Both the position numbers and the translations under genes were made by a program. From Strigamia acuminata (taxonomy: Eukaryota > Arthropoda > Chilopoda > Geophilomorpha > Linotaeniidae): DNA of 64,000 nt. This document shows, in pieces, positions 35,688-47,235 of this stretch (the stretch's first letter is position 1; each line of letters begins with the position of its first letter). The stretch lies in the NCBI GenBank assembly GCA_949358305.1, contig OX442320.1:7518259-7582258 (forward strand), in the 5' to 3' direction. Below the pieces are notes generated by a model. It searched no databases and was not told the origin of the DNA. It worked only from the letters and a program-made list of their open reading frames with translations.

Positions 35688-36796
35688 TTTTCTGGAAGTA
35701 AAAAATAAAAATAATTTTTTAAAACAGGAAAAATAAAATAATCCAATTTCAATAGCGCTCCGAAGCGCCATTACTGCTTACACCCTTTTTAAAATAAATT
35801 TCCCTAGTTTTCAATATTCGCAATACTTCCGATAGCTGTGTATTCGGGAAAAGTGTTTAAAAAAGCTACAGGATATCCCATTCTGTCTGCAATTATAGAG
35901 TTTATTCTCCATTACAATTCACCCGCAATTATCACAAAATGGCGTCTGCCGTTCTTTTTGTTCGTTATCTTTCAGTTAATGCGTCGTAACATACTCGACT
36001 TGCAAGAAAAAAGGCGCTTCTTTCGTATGTTTCGATTTCAGTCTGATTTTTATTTTTTTTTTTAGTTCGGCAAATGCAGTAAATTTGAATTTTTCTACAT
36101 CGCTGCCGTCGTTAATATTCCGGTGCATTGCGAATCGAGTTCCATGATATTTTGATTAAAATTTTTGGTTTTCATTTTTTTCTTTGGGAAATTCTTACCT
36201 TAATACGCTGTTAATGTTTTAAAATCAAGAAGGCAAGTTTTCTCGTCACTTTCGTGTGTTATGTTTTAGCAAAATTGTATTTCTTTTTATAATAAAAAAA
36301 ATAGCAGACGTTGGAGACATGTAATGGCGCTATCAATTCCGACTTGGAGCCTTTTCAGACAGGATTGCTTATTTTTGTGGAGCGTGACACAACATAATGA
36401 AAAGTGATTTCGCAGTTTCAAAATCTATTTTTAAAGACGTCACAGCTACGGTAGATCTCTTACGGGATCTACAATGGCTGCAAGTAAACAATTACAACAA
36501 TTGTATTTGTATTTGTTTTTTATATTTTTAATTGCATTAGTAGAAACATAACAATGAAAATAAATTTCTAAACAATCGATTTTCAACTGCCATAAATTAC
36601 CAGCAAAATCTTTGCCCAAAAATTATAGAGCGCCGGATTAATCGCAATGACGTACTAATCTATATAAAACATACAACGAAATGGATAATATATTGCGTCA
36701 CCGATTCAAGGTTCTTAAGCGCAATAATTTAAAATTATCAATGGCGGACAGATAACATTTATTTTTTGCGGGAAAATCAACGTGACTATCGCAGAA
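35688..36796. promoter_or_regulatory. Divergent upstream region of the zinc-finger gene and DNA2
   Basis: 1.1 kb between two divergent starts. It contains AT-rich DNA with T-runs, a GACGTCAC half palindrome near 36436 and AATGGCGGACAG near 36740. A possible short upstream frame MAASKQ lies at 36474-36494. No firm promoter element is assigned. Confidence 0.35.
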
Positions 36797-39700
36797 ATGA
36801 AGACATCACATAATTCCAAGAAAGTAAACAACAAATTAATTGTTTTTATACTTCTAGTCAGCTATCTAACACTTACTTCGTTTCAGCCTGCGACTAGTAC
36901 GGTGCAACCGAAGATATCTTCCTATTTTCAAGTAAATTTTCTTTGTTTACTTCCAACGTAAAAAGTTTCAATATCATAAACTATACATTGATTTTAGAAA
37001 ACATGTTCGACGGCAACCAATAACGCTCATCATTTCACCACAGCGGCCATTAAAACCACCAAAAGCAATACATTAACTCAACTCCGTAGTCATTCGCCAG
37101 AAAATTCTTCCAGTTGTGAATACGAGCTTAACGAAATTGGCCCCACACCGGAATCCGTAGCGAAAAAATTATTCAACAGTCAGTCTTCCGTGAGAAGCGA
37201 AGATGTCGTTCAACGAAGAGAACTCAGGTGTAAATTGTTCCAAGACGAAAAAACAAGCAAAACGAGCAAAACAAAACCCATGAAACGACATATGGGCGAT
37301 TCTTTCTCGCCAAACTCGAAGCAACCTTTAAAATTAAGCAAAAAAGACGAGGCTATCACAGCTGAAGAGCCGATTAAAATGATAATTGAAGAAACTCAGA
37401 CGAGTAAATCGTTTAATTTGCAATTGCAATCGTTAACTGTTGTTAAGGAGACTCAGTTAGACAATCGTGGACGTGTCGTTGACGAGACTCAGTTTGGAAA
37501 TAATGATAAATCCACGTTGATTAATTTACAATCGTTGAATGTGATTAGAGAAACCCAGTTGGAACCAAGAAATGTCGATGAGACGCAATTTCAAAGCAAC
37601 GACGCGTCGACACGAATGGATTCGGAGTCTTTGACTGTGATAAAAGAAACTCAATTGAATGCTGGGAATCGAATTGTACAAGTTGTTGAAGAAACACAGT
37701 TTGAACAAAGTGTAAAAATGAATTTAGATTCCGTTAAAGTCGTCGAAGAAACGCAATTGAAGGAGAAAATGGATGATTTGCTGATTGACGACGAATTATT
37801 GAAGTGTTTTGATAAAATGTCGCCTTTTAAACTTCCAAATGAGCTTCCACGTAGAAAAAAGTGAGGATTCTTAATAAATTACTGGAATTTCACTCGAATT
37901 AATCATTTTAAACGTTTTCAGAGCAAATATTGCGCCGTTTTTAACCGGTCTCGGTCGGCATGTGGTCGTGAATATTGAAAAATCAACGCAGGAAATTGTT
38001 TTAAGTGTTAAAAGCGAGGAAGACGAATGTGTTAAAACGTGCAGACTTAGAGATTTTTGGTATTTTTGTCAGTTTTTTAATTAATTTGAAACTTTGAAAC
38101 TCATTAATCTTTTAATATTTTGCAGGATTCAGACTAGAATCAAATTAAACGACGTCGTTAACATTCTGTCAACCTTCGATGCTGATCAAGTTGCTACAAT
38201 CGATAATACGAACGGATTAATTATAGTGAATCCCGATCACCTTATCTCGGGGACTGCTGTCGTTTCCTCGCTGTTTTGCATGCGGAAATCTGTGTTGATG
38301 GAAACGTTTCGCGGTTCCGATCCAGCAAATTTCATCATGGTGATTGGCAGTTTGATACATGAAATTTTCCAAGAGGCGTTATGTAAGCAGGCGTTTAAAG
38401 CTGAGGAAATTGAATTGATTTCGAAAAATATTGTGATGCATAATTCGAATTTACACGCGATGTAATTTTTTTTTAAATTTGGATAAAAGACAGAAATTAA
38501 TTAATTTTTTTTTCTTTTAGATACAGCGCTGGGTCAAACGAGACGGAAGTTTTGGATGAAATCCGGACATTTATTCCCCAAATTAAATCATGGTTCGCTC
38601 AGTATGTTCCGCAAACGAAGAAATCGGCGGGCGATTTCATTAACCTGACGGAAATCTACGACATCGAAGAGAACATTTGGTCGCCTCGTTACGGAGTTAA
38701 AGGAAAAATCGACGTGACTGCGCAGGTTGAGATTCACAAGAGGGGAAAGCGGCTGGAAAAAGTATCGAATCATTTTTTAATTTAATTTAATTTGAGAAAA
38801 AAAATAATTAAGATTTTTTAAAATTTTTTTTTCTACAGATTATTCCGATAGAATTAAAAACCGGACGATCATCTTTTTCGCCGGAACACGAAGGACAAGT
38901 CATCCTTTACTCCATGATGTGTTCCGACCGCAGATCGGACCCAGAAGGCGGACTCTTGGTGTATTTGAGGTATAAAAACATTATTTAAGTTTTAATTTAA
39001 TACTGAACGATAAAAACTGTTTTCAGAGACGGGAAAACTAAAGAAGTGAAGGCAGAACACCACAAGAAACGTGGATTAGTTCAACTTAGGAACGAATTGA
39101 TTTCCTTTATCGATCAAACTGTTAATGAAAACGAAATTGGAGTTGTGCCTCACCTTCCTGAAACACTCAACAGTAGTCGTGCGTGTTCGAAATGTCCGTA
39201 CGCGACAGTTTGTTGTCTTTATAGCAGGTTAATACGTTTAAAATAGCGACGAATTCGGTTATTTATTTATATATTGCATTGCAGTTTAGATGAGCGAATA
39301 GTCTTACCTTCCGATCATGAAATGCGTCAATTAATTCCTCAGTTTGCCGGACATTTATCCGAAGCTCACAAGAAATATTTCATGAAATGGCAGCATCTTC
39401 TTCGCCTAGAGTCTTCCTCGACGAAGAAATTCAGTTTCATTAACGGAATTTATTGCCAAACCAGCGACGAAAGGTCTCGCTTATTATTTTTGGAAAGTAA
39501 AAGTGAAATTTTAAATTTTTTTGTTGTTTTCTAGGCAGAAAAAAGGTTTGGCTTTCAGTCAAATGAAATTTGAAGAGAAAGATTCGATATCAGAGACGAG
39601 TAACGGATTGTTTATGATGAAATTCAGTAAAACGAATGCCAATCAAATCGATAATATCGACGTGGCGATCGGGGAGATGGTTATTGTCAGCTGCGAAGCG

Positions 39701-41676
39701 TCGAAGGAGTTCGCCATTGCGAGCGGCACCGTTCGGGATGTGGGACAAACTTACGTGCAAGTCGAAATCGACAAGTACGAGCTTGGAAAAATGAGTTTAT
39801 AATTCTTCTAATTGAAAATAATTCTCGGTTGGTTAGGAATCTAAGTGTTCGACCTGATTTTTCATCGGCAGTTTTTCGATTAGATCGATATACGTCGGGG
39901 AATGTGACCGCAATCGCGGCTGGAAGTTTAATTAAGCTGATTGAAAACAACGAGGCATCGGCTAAACTCAGACGATTGATAATCGATGGCGAAAAACCTC
40001 AGTTTATTCACAGATTGAACGGCAGCGTTTTGAAAGGTGAATAAATCTAACTTAATAAAGTGTAAATAAATGTTTTTTATTTTTTTTCTTAGCAAAAACA
40101 ATTCTCAAGGAATTAAATACGTCCCAAACTCGTGCTGTGATCAAATCATTAACTGCTCAAGATTATTACCTCGTTAAAGGAATGCCGGGCACGGGTAAAA
40201 CGTCCACGATCGTCGCCTTAGTGCGCCTGTTGGATTTTTTGGGCCACTCGGTGCTTTTGACCAGTCATACACACAGTGCAGTTGACAACGTGTTAATCAA
40301 GTTGAAGAAATATGGAATTGATTTTCTGCGGTTGGGAAAATGCTCGAAGATTCATCCAGAAATTCACCCGTTTGCGGCGGAAAAACTCGTGCAGAAGTTA
40401 ACTACGGTTAAGGAATTGAAGGAATTTTATGAATCAAAAGTGCGGAAATTTGTTAAATTGGTGAAGTTATTTGTTTAAAAATACTCGGTAATTTTATTAT
40501 TTTTTTAGAATATATTCGCTACTACGTGTCTTGGTAGCAATCATAATTGTCTTCAACGGAAGAGGTTTGATTTCTGCATCGTCGATGAGGCAGCTCAGAT
40601 AATGCAAATTGCCTGTCTGGGTCCTTTGTTTTATTCGGATCGGTTTGTTTTAATTGGCGATCCACTCCAGTTACCACCTTTAGTTCAAAATAAAATAGCG
40701 CGGTATATTTTAAATTTTAAATTTAGGAAAATATTAAATAATTGTTTTTTTTTTTTTAAATTTTAATAGACAAAATGGAATGGATCAAAGTTTATTTGCG
40801 CTTTTAGATTCGCCCGATGCGACCATCGATTTAAATGTTCAATATAGAATGAATAAGTAATGTTTTAAATAATGATAAATAATTGTGAAAAGTATTTAAT
40901 TTATTTTTTTTTATTTTTTTTAGGGTTATCATGTCTGTGGCGAACCAATTGGTTTACAACGGAAGACTGAAATGTGGATCCATCAAAATCGCTCAGTCAA
41001 CGATCAAATTGAAGAACCCGACGTCAAAATCGAAAATTTTTTCAACACAATTAGAAAACTCAGTTGTGTTTATAAATACGGACAGAATACCAGCGCCGGA
41101 AGTGAATAACAATAATAATTTAGGAATTAAAAACGATGTCGAGGCGGAAATAGTGTTACAAATTGTAACGCTATTAGAAAAAGTATAAACACTGCAGTAT
41201 TTAACGAAAAACATAAAACTGAATCTTAATTTAATTCCAAGGATAATTTCAACATGGACGAAGTGGGCATTATTTCCGTTTACTCGGCTCAAGTTAAAAA
41301 CATCCGCGAATTGCTGCTTCAAAACAATTTATCCACAATCGAAGTAAACACTGTGGACCAATACCAAGGTCGAGACAAAGAAGTTATCCTGGTATCATTC
41401 GTCCGAAGCACGACCAATCTGGACAAGGTAGACCAATTTACAACAATATTATTAAACCTAACGAGTGAAAATTAATTTTTATTCAAACAGTTGGGTGAAA
41501 TTCTGTTCGATTTTCGCCGCCTAAACGTCGCCTTGACCAGGGCGAAGCACAAACTCATTCTTATTGGTTCAATTTCGACGCTTTCTAATTACCCACCTGT
41601 ACAGAAACTGATACAAATCCTCGAGGACGACATCATCCACTTCGAGCACTCATTTCGTCGCGACATTTTGATTTAA
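36797..41676 (+). CDS. DNA2: DNA2 nuclease-helicase with an extended N-terminus
   Basis: Seventeen exons join to about 1296 residues (human DNA2 has 1060). The first 24 residues (exons 36797-36823 and 36887-36931) end in QPKISSYF, a PIP-box pattern. Exon 36998-37860 adds a disordered region with eight ETQ motifs. The nuclease domain follows, with a first iron-sulfur cysteine in SLFCMRKS, His in GSLIHEIF, Asp in VKGKIDVT, the ELKTG motif and the cysteines of [12 protein letters not shown]. The SF1B helicase has Walker [35 protein letters not shown] and [10 protein letters not shown]. It trims long flaps in Okazaki fragment processing and resects DNA ends. All catalytic residues that I can name are present. 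Exon borders were checked by frame. Confidence 0.95.
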
Positions 41677-44083
41677 TTTCATTACTGATGATTTTATTTT
41701 ACAAATTTCTACGCGGATAATTTATTTTTTTATATATATATTTATTTTCTTTTCATCCAAATAAAAATAATGTTCATTTAATAATTAATAAGTGGCATTT
41801 TAAATAGATAAATTAAGGCAACAACAATTCTAATTTCATTCTTTTATTAGCCACAGTTGAAAGTCTACAATTTATTTATTTTTTTACGTCATTTATTAAA
41901 CATTTAAGAGGTGACATCATTTTTTTTTCTTTCCGTTTTTAAATTTTTAAAAAAATAGGCGATACTTACCTCTTTATTAATTTATATTTTTAGATAGTTG
42001 ATCCTCGTCCAAACTTCAAGATGATTTTTTTTTTCAAAGGTTCTTAAAAATATGCTGAAATTTCAGGTAATTTCGTGGAAAACATGATCTCGTAACATAA
42101 AAGTCAAGTATTTTATGTCTTGGTGCATAAAAGGCCTATTTTCTCGAAGCATAAAATGGAATTCTTATCTCGAAGCATAAAATTTTTCGTTTAACCAAAA
42201 TTGTGACACGAAATAATATTTTTTGTTTAAAAAAAATACAAAAATAATTTTCAGCCAATTGATTTGTATAATAATTTTTTTTTAAAAAAATGTCACAATC
42301 CCGTTTAAACTTAAAAACCGTTGGTAAAAATCTAAAGATAAGTTAAGTATAAAAATATGCGTTAAATAGTCTTCATATTATCCAACAGTTGGCTCTGAAT
42401 TTCGTGGCACCGTCTCAGCATCCAACCCCGGGCCACCCATTCATACACAACCCGAAGACCTGCAATCATACGGAACGCCAAAAACGAATTTTCAATCTAG
42501 TCTTAGCAAATCAACACGTAAATTCACCTCACTTGCATTTCCTTAGATAAGTGCTCGTGTATTTAAATTAAGAAGGGAAAAAAATCAAACAAATGCCAGT
42601 GAGGAATTTACCAACTTAACAAAATAATACTTGCAAGTTAACTAATCAAGAATTTCTTTTTTGGTGTTCAACATTCAAAGTGGGACACAAAATTTTAAAT
42701 TTATAAAATATATTTAAACATATCCAAAGATAAGAAAATTAAATTTTTTCAATTTTGAGCAAAAAACTTGCTTTTTGACTCGATAAAACACTTCATTAAT
42801 TTTTCCAACGAATAAAAACATTCAAATGAGTTTAAAATGTTAAAAAACACAATTTTTCTCGTATAAAAACTTCCAGGAAGCGAATTTCCTTCGTAATTAA
42901 CCTCATGGCTCCAGATGTTATCTGTTTACCATGCTAAATTTAGAGCAGAGTGTACGAAATGAAATGTTCTACCAAAAAATCCCACTTTAAATCAGTATAC
43001 CATATCGCATCACTTGAACATGGAAGAAGTGATCACATTTAAATAATTTGTAAACATTACTAAAAAAAAAATAAAAAATAATTCCAATTTGTTTCATTTT
43101 ATTATCTTTTATCCAGTGATCACATCTTTATTTTTTTTTTTGTGTAAAGACTTTCTTTTTACCCTAGTTTAGGCCTATTCGATCGTTGTGTTAAATTTTG
43201 CCATCATAGTTCAGTACGCCATTCAAATCCAATGCAACCAAGACACCGTCCTCTTCTAAGTTGTGCTTGCTCCTGTTATAAACAATGGCCCCACAGTAAA
43301 TCAACATGAAACACATACATCTTGCTTTTTTATTCTTTACAGAAATATGAAAAAAATAAAAATAAAAAAATATGGAAATAAAAGCGCCCGGTTCGAGCTC
43401 TTTTGGGAAGAACGAAAAAACGGTCGAATTTATAATTTTTGTTAGTACAAGTTGAGAAGAAAAATTAAAAAATAAAATCAAAAAACGGGAGAAAAAAACT
43501 ATGGGAAATCAAATGAATTATTTCCTCATGTCAGGCCAAAGTTGAGTGGGCAAATTTTCAAATTCCTTTTTTTCTTTTCACACTCAAATAAACTGCAATC
43601 AAATGTCCCTCCAATCAGGAAAGTAATAAAAAATAGTAAATAAATATCTATCCACATATAAAAAACTATTTGACCGAATGTCATGTTATTGCACACACAA
43701 CAAATCCAAAAAGAAAAAATATTTATAAAATAAATGAAAATATCTGAATTAATTTGAGTTTGTGGTGATATATAGGTTTTACTAACATTTGTAATTTCAA
43801 AAACCTGTCTTTAACTACTCAATCAGGCTTCGTATAAAGCCGGTCAAAACCCTACCATGCACTTTAGACACTAATTAACCCTAAACTAAGTGTGATGAAG
43901 CGCAATACCAAACGAGAATCGCCGCACACCCAAATCTGTCCTTTCACGTAACCAAAAACATCGGCAAATTATAATTTGCTACGAAAAACCATCCAAATGT
44001 CATTTATGATGTTATTCTCATACAAAAATAATTATTTCAGATGAAATAATCGTAAACCAAAGGAGAAAAACCATTCAAATGCC

Positions 44084-44117
<34 letters not shown>

Positions 44118-45204
44118 AATTATGAAAAGTACAAATGAGTATTCAGATATTCCCATTGGTATTAGGCCGACTTCTTCACACATGCGATGTTGTAATTCAC
44201 ATAAATTATTGATACACCGATCAATGTTTCATGATGCCAATAAATCCTTACAATTATTTCTACAATTTTGTTAGTAATGCCTGAAACTTTCGTAAACCAA
44301 ACTCCATTTTTATTACTTTCCAATGTCCCTCACTACCGTAGTTCTAAAAAAAAATCTTTTTTTAATTTTTTTATCTTCCTTTTTTTATACAAAATAAATA
44401 ATTATATCATAATCAATTACCGGTATACTATTAATTCACTTCTCGGGCATTTCTATTTGCAGATATTATTTTTTTTTAATAAAAAAAAAAATTATAATAA
44501 TAATCAGGGAATATAAAAATTGGGAATTAAAAAAAAAATACATAAAAAAAATTCCCCCTCTCAAAAAAATACAAAAAATGACATATTTAACCCCCCATCC
44601 CACTCCCACTTAATACATGACTCAACGATATGATTTTAGGCCCCTAAAATACCACCACATTTCAAAGCTACTCCGGATCCTAGACCCAGAGTCCATTATG
44701 GGGCTAAAAGATAGAGGAAGAGAGAGACACCACATTCAAACACTTAAAAACTAGTACTGCAGACACAATAGGCTCGTTCAAAGCTAAAGTGATAAAAAAA
44801 ATGAATCAAAACACATCTTAACATTGAATGAGCCTAATAATATAAACCCTAATTTAATATAATCATTTGTAAATGATACAAGAAAAAAAATCCCATTATA
44901 AGAGATGACGATTAAAATGCGAAAATACAATTAGAAACTTTTTTTTTTTCGTTTTATCAATTCATTAATATTATTATTATTATTATATAATGACTAAGAA
45001 AAAGAGAAAATTTTACCACGCCACAAACATTCGGCAGACTCAGTTCGCTTCGTTCGATTAACCCGCAAACAATTATGTGATTGCTTCGATTAGAGAATTC
45101 GAGGAAAAACAAAAACAAAAATCGAAATTAAAAAGGATAATTGAATAATTCGTTAAGCAAAACAATCAGAAAACTGAATAGATTAATCGATCGAGTCGAC
45201 ACGA
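41677..45204. other. AT-rich 3.5 kb between DNA2 and the hnRNP gene
   Basis: Probably the long 3' untranslated region of the hnRNP transcript plus spacer. It contains ATT microsatellites (44086-44117 and near 44970), T- and A-runs and an 82-residue low-complexity frame. A minus-strand stretch 42364-42458, behind a good acceptor (GATTGCAG near 42460), reads VVYEWVARGWMLRRCHEIQS to a stop; it could be a terminal exon of an unknown or alternative transcript. Another short minus frame at 43190-43260 ends LNGVLNYDGKI. Confidence 0.35.
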
Positions 45205-46872
45205 TTACTTGCCGTACCCACCGTAGTTTCCGTAACCAACATTATTTCCGTAACTCTGGTTACCGTAACTTTGGCCGCCATACGCCGCAGCATATTCGTC
45301 GTAGCCGGAGCCATAACTGCCGTAGCTGGCTGCAAAGTCTCTGCTCTGTCCGTAGCCTCCCACGGATCGGCCTTTTCCGCGCCCTCTTCTTCGGCCCCCG
45401 ACTCCGTAATCGTAGCTGTAATTCTGTCTGCCCCACGATGCTTCAGTTCCGCCGACTCGTGGTCCTTGTCTACGAGTGGCTTTCTTCACATCGCATTCTT
45501 TGCCTCCGATTCGTTGTTTTGCTTGTTTGCAGATTTGATCTACCACGTCCTCCGATTCGAATGCCACAAAGCAGAATTGTTTACGTTGATTTCGTATCTT
45601 GTCGTATGGTAATTCAATACCTACAAATTTTAAGAAAAAAAATTATTAGAAAATTAATCTCTCTGGTGTCAATTTGACGTTACTTCTCAGAATTACAGTA
45701 CAATCGAACCTCGTTAGAACGAATACTTATAAATGGCCTGGTTGGCTATAGAAAACATGTTAAAAAAATTTGGTATTACCGATTTTTCGGGTCCCTTGCG
45801 ATTTGTTATAACGAGGCTCGACTGCAGAATCGATTATATGAACGACCAGTTATCCGAACAGCAATGATCGATTTTTTTAAAAACAATTTCCACTCGCAAC
45901 CCCTTTTTGCTCGAGAAATTTTCACGCAATCCCAGGTATATGTGTATAAAATAGTTATACATCCAATTTACGTTTTTTTTTTTTACACGATTTCTTTTGA
46001 TTTAACACAGCTTTTTTATATAAATTTTTAAATAGCTGCATGCAAAAAGTCGTCTTTGTTTGTTTTTTCATCTTCTAACATCACAAAACAAAAACACAAA
46101 CTTTTTGAATGCAGCTTTTATTATTAAATTTTTTTTTTCTTTCTGAAACATATCTAGAATTGAGTGCATACAAATCAAACAATTTTTTCACATTATACCG
46201 TATAAACATAAACCTAATTTCCGATTAGTTAAGATAATCGACGCTCTACTGTGCGTACTGCACGTCTTAAAATAGCAGTCCCAAATTAAACGGGGCAAGC
46301 AAAAAAATAAAAATAAAAAATAAAGATTTAAATATAAGTGCGTTGGTAAATTCACCTTCGATTTTTCCGTATCGTTCAAAATAAGCGCGAATTTCGGATT
46401 CAGGCAGATCAGGGTCCAAACCGCCAACAAAAACCTTGTTGTAACCAGAACGGCGTGCTTTAACCCTTTTCGGATCGACTTGAGTTCCGTTGATCAAATG
46501 TGGCCCGGTGATTAAGACTCTATCTACAGCATCTTTCGACAAAAATTGAATAAAAGCGAATCCTCGACTTCGGCCGGTTGTGGGGTTCGTTTTGATGGTT
46601 ACTTGTACCACGCCGCCATATTTAGAGAAATGCGACTGCAAGTCATCTTGAGTCGTGCCCCAACCTAAGCCTCCGATGAATAATTTTTTGTCGTCGTCTG
46701 CATCGCGATTTCGTCTTCGATCTCCCAAAAAATCTGTAGAACCAATTTGGCCTTCAGAACTCTCGCACTGATCAACGCAATACTCGCCATTGTCTTCTTC
46801 GGCATAGTCGTAGCCCTGATCGCCATCATCTTGCGCGTATTCACTATAATGAGAATAATCTTGATCCGCCAT
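45205..46872 (-). CDS. hnRNP A/B (Squid-like) RNA-binding protein, two RRMs
   Basis: Two exons (46356-46872 and 45205-45620) give 310 residues. After an acidic N-terminus (YSEYAQDDGDQGYDYAEEDN) come RRM1 (RNP2 LFIGGL, RNP1 RGFAFIQF) and RRM2 (RNP2 VFVGGL, RNP1 KQFCFVAF), then a basic GRGKGR patch and a glycine-tyrosine-rich tail (SYGSYGSGYDEYAAAYGGQS). This is the 2xRBD-Gly layout of hnRNP A/B, D and Drosophila Squid, used in mRNA packaging, splicing and localisation. The exon split inside RRM2 by a 735-bp intron leaves room for alternative ends. Starts 363 bp from TRAPPC11, head to head. Confidence 0.92.
45694..45885. mobile_element. pogo/Tc1-like element fragments in the hnRNP intron
   Basis: CAATCGAACCTCGTTAGAAC at 45701 and the inverted ATAACGAGGCTCGACTG ending near 45824 bracket about 130 bp; GGGTCCCTTGCG and TTGTTATAACGAG are shared with the element at 61.3 kb in opposite orientation. 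Directly after it, CCAGTTATCCGAACAGCA (near 45848) matches the left end of the element at 60179. Confidence 0.6.
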
Positions 46873-47235
46873 TGCTTCCAGGATTCTTTAAACTCTTGTT
46901 TTCCCACACACAAAATGTTCTTCGATTAATAGTTTCTAAGATGTTTGCCGATAAGCATGCACGATATTCCAGTTATTCTCACGATCTCCGCATCACGCTT
47001 CTAAAAAATGACTGAAACCTACTTGGCGATTGGTCCGTTCCACACCACATGACCCATGACTAATAACCGTTCTCCCAACAGCGCCGTACTTTATTCAAAA
47101 TCGGTGGACATTTCTTCACACCAGAGGGAAGTAAAATCGGAAATAATATTTTCGGTGTTATTGGGGAAGGCGAGTATATATATTTTGTTGTCATTTCATC
47201 GATTGAATTAATTAATTAATTAATTCGTTTTGTAG
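46873..47235. promoter_or_regulatory. Shared upstream region of hnRNP gene and TRAPPC11
   Basis: 363 bp between divergent start codons. The TRAPPC11 ATG is immediately behind an acceptor (CGTTTTGTAG|ATG), so that gene has a 5' untranslated exon and an intron here; a donor such as GGGAA|GTAAAA near 47130 would fit. No TATA box near the expected starts. Confidence 0.5.

Noticed and set aside
43191-43481. 96-residue minus-strand ORF ending LNGVLNYDGKI
   Set aside because: Only the last 20 residues look protein-like; no start, splice partner or family was found.
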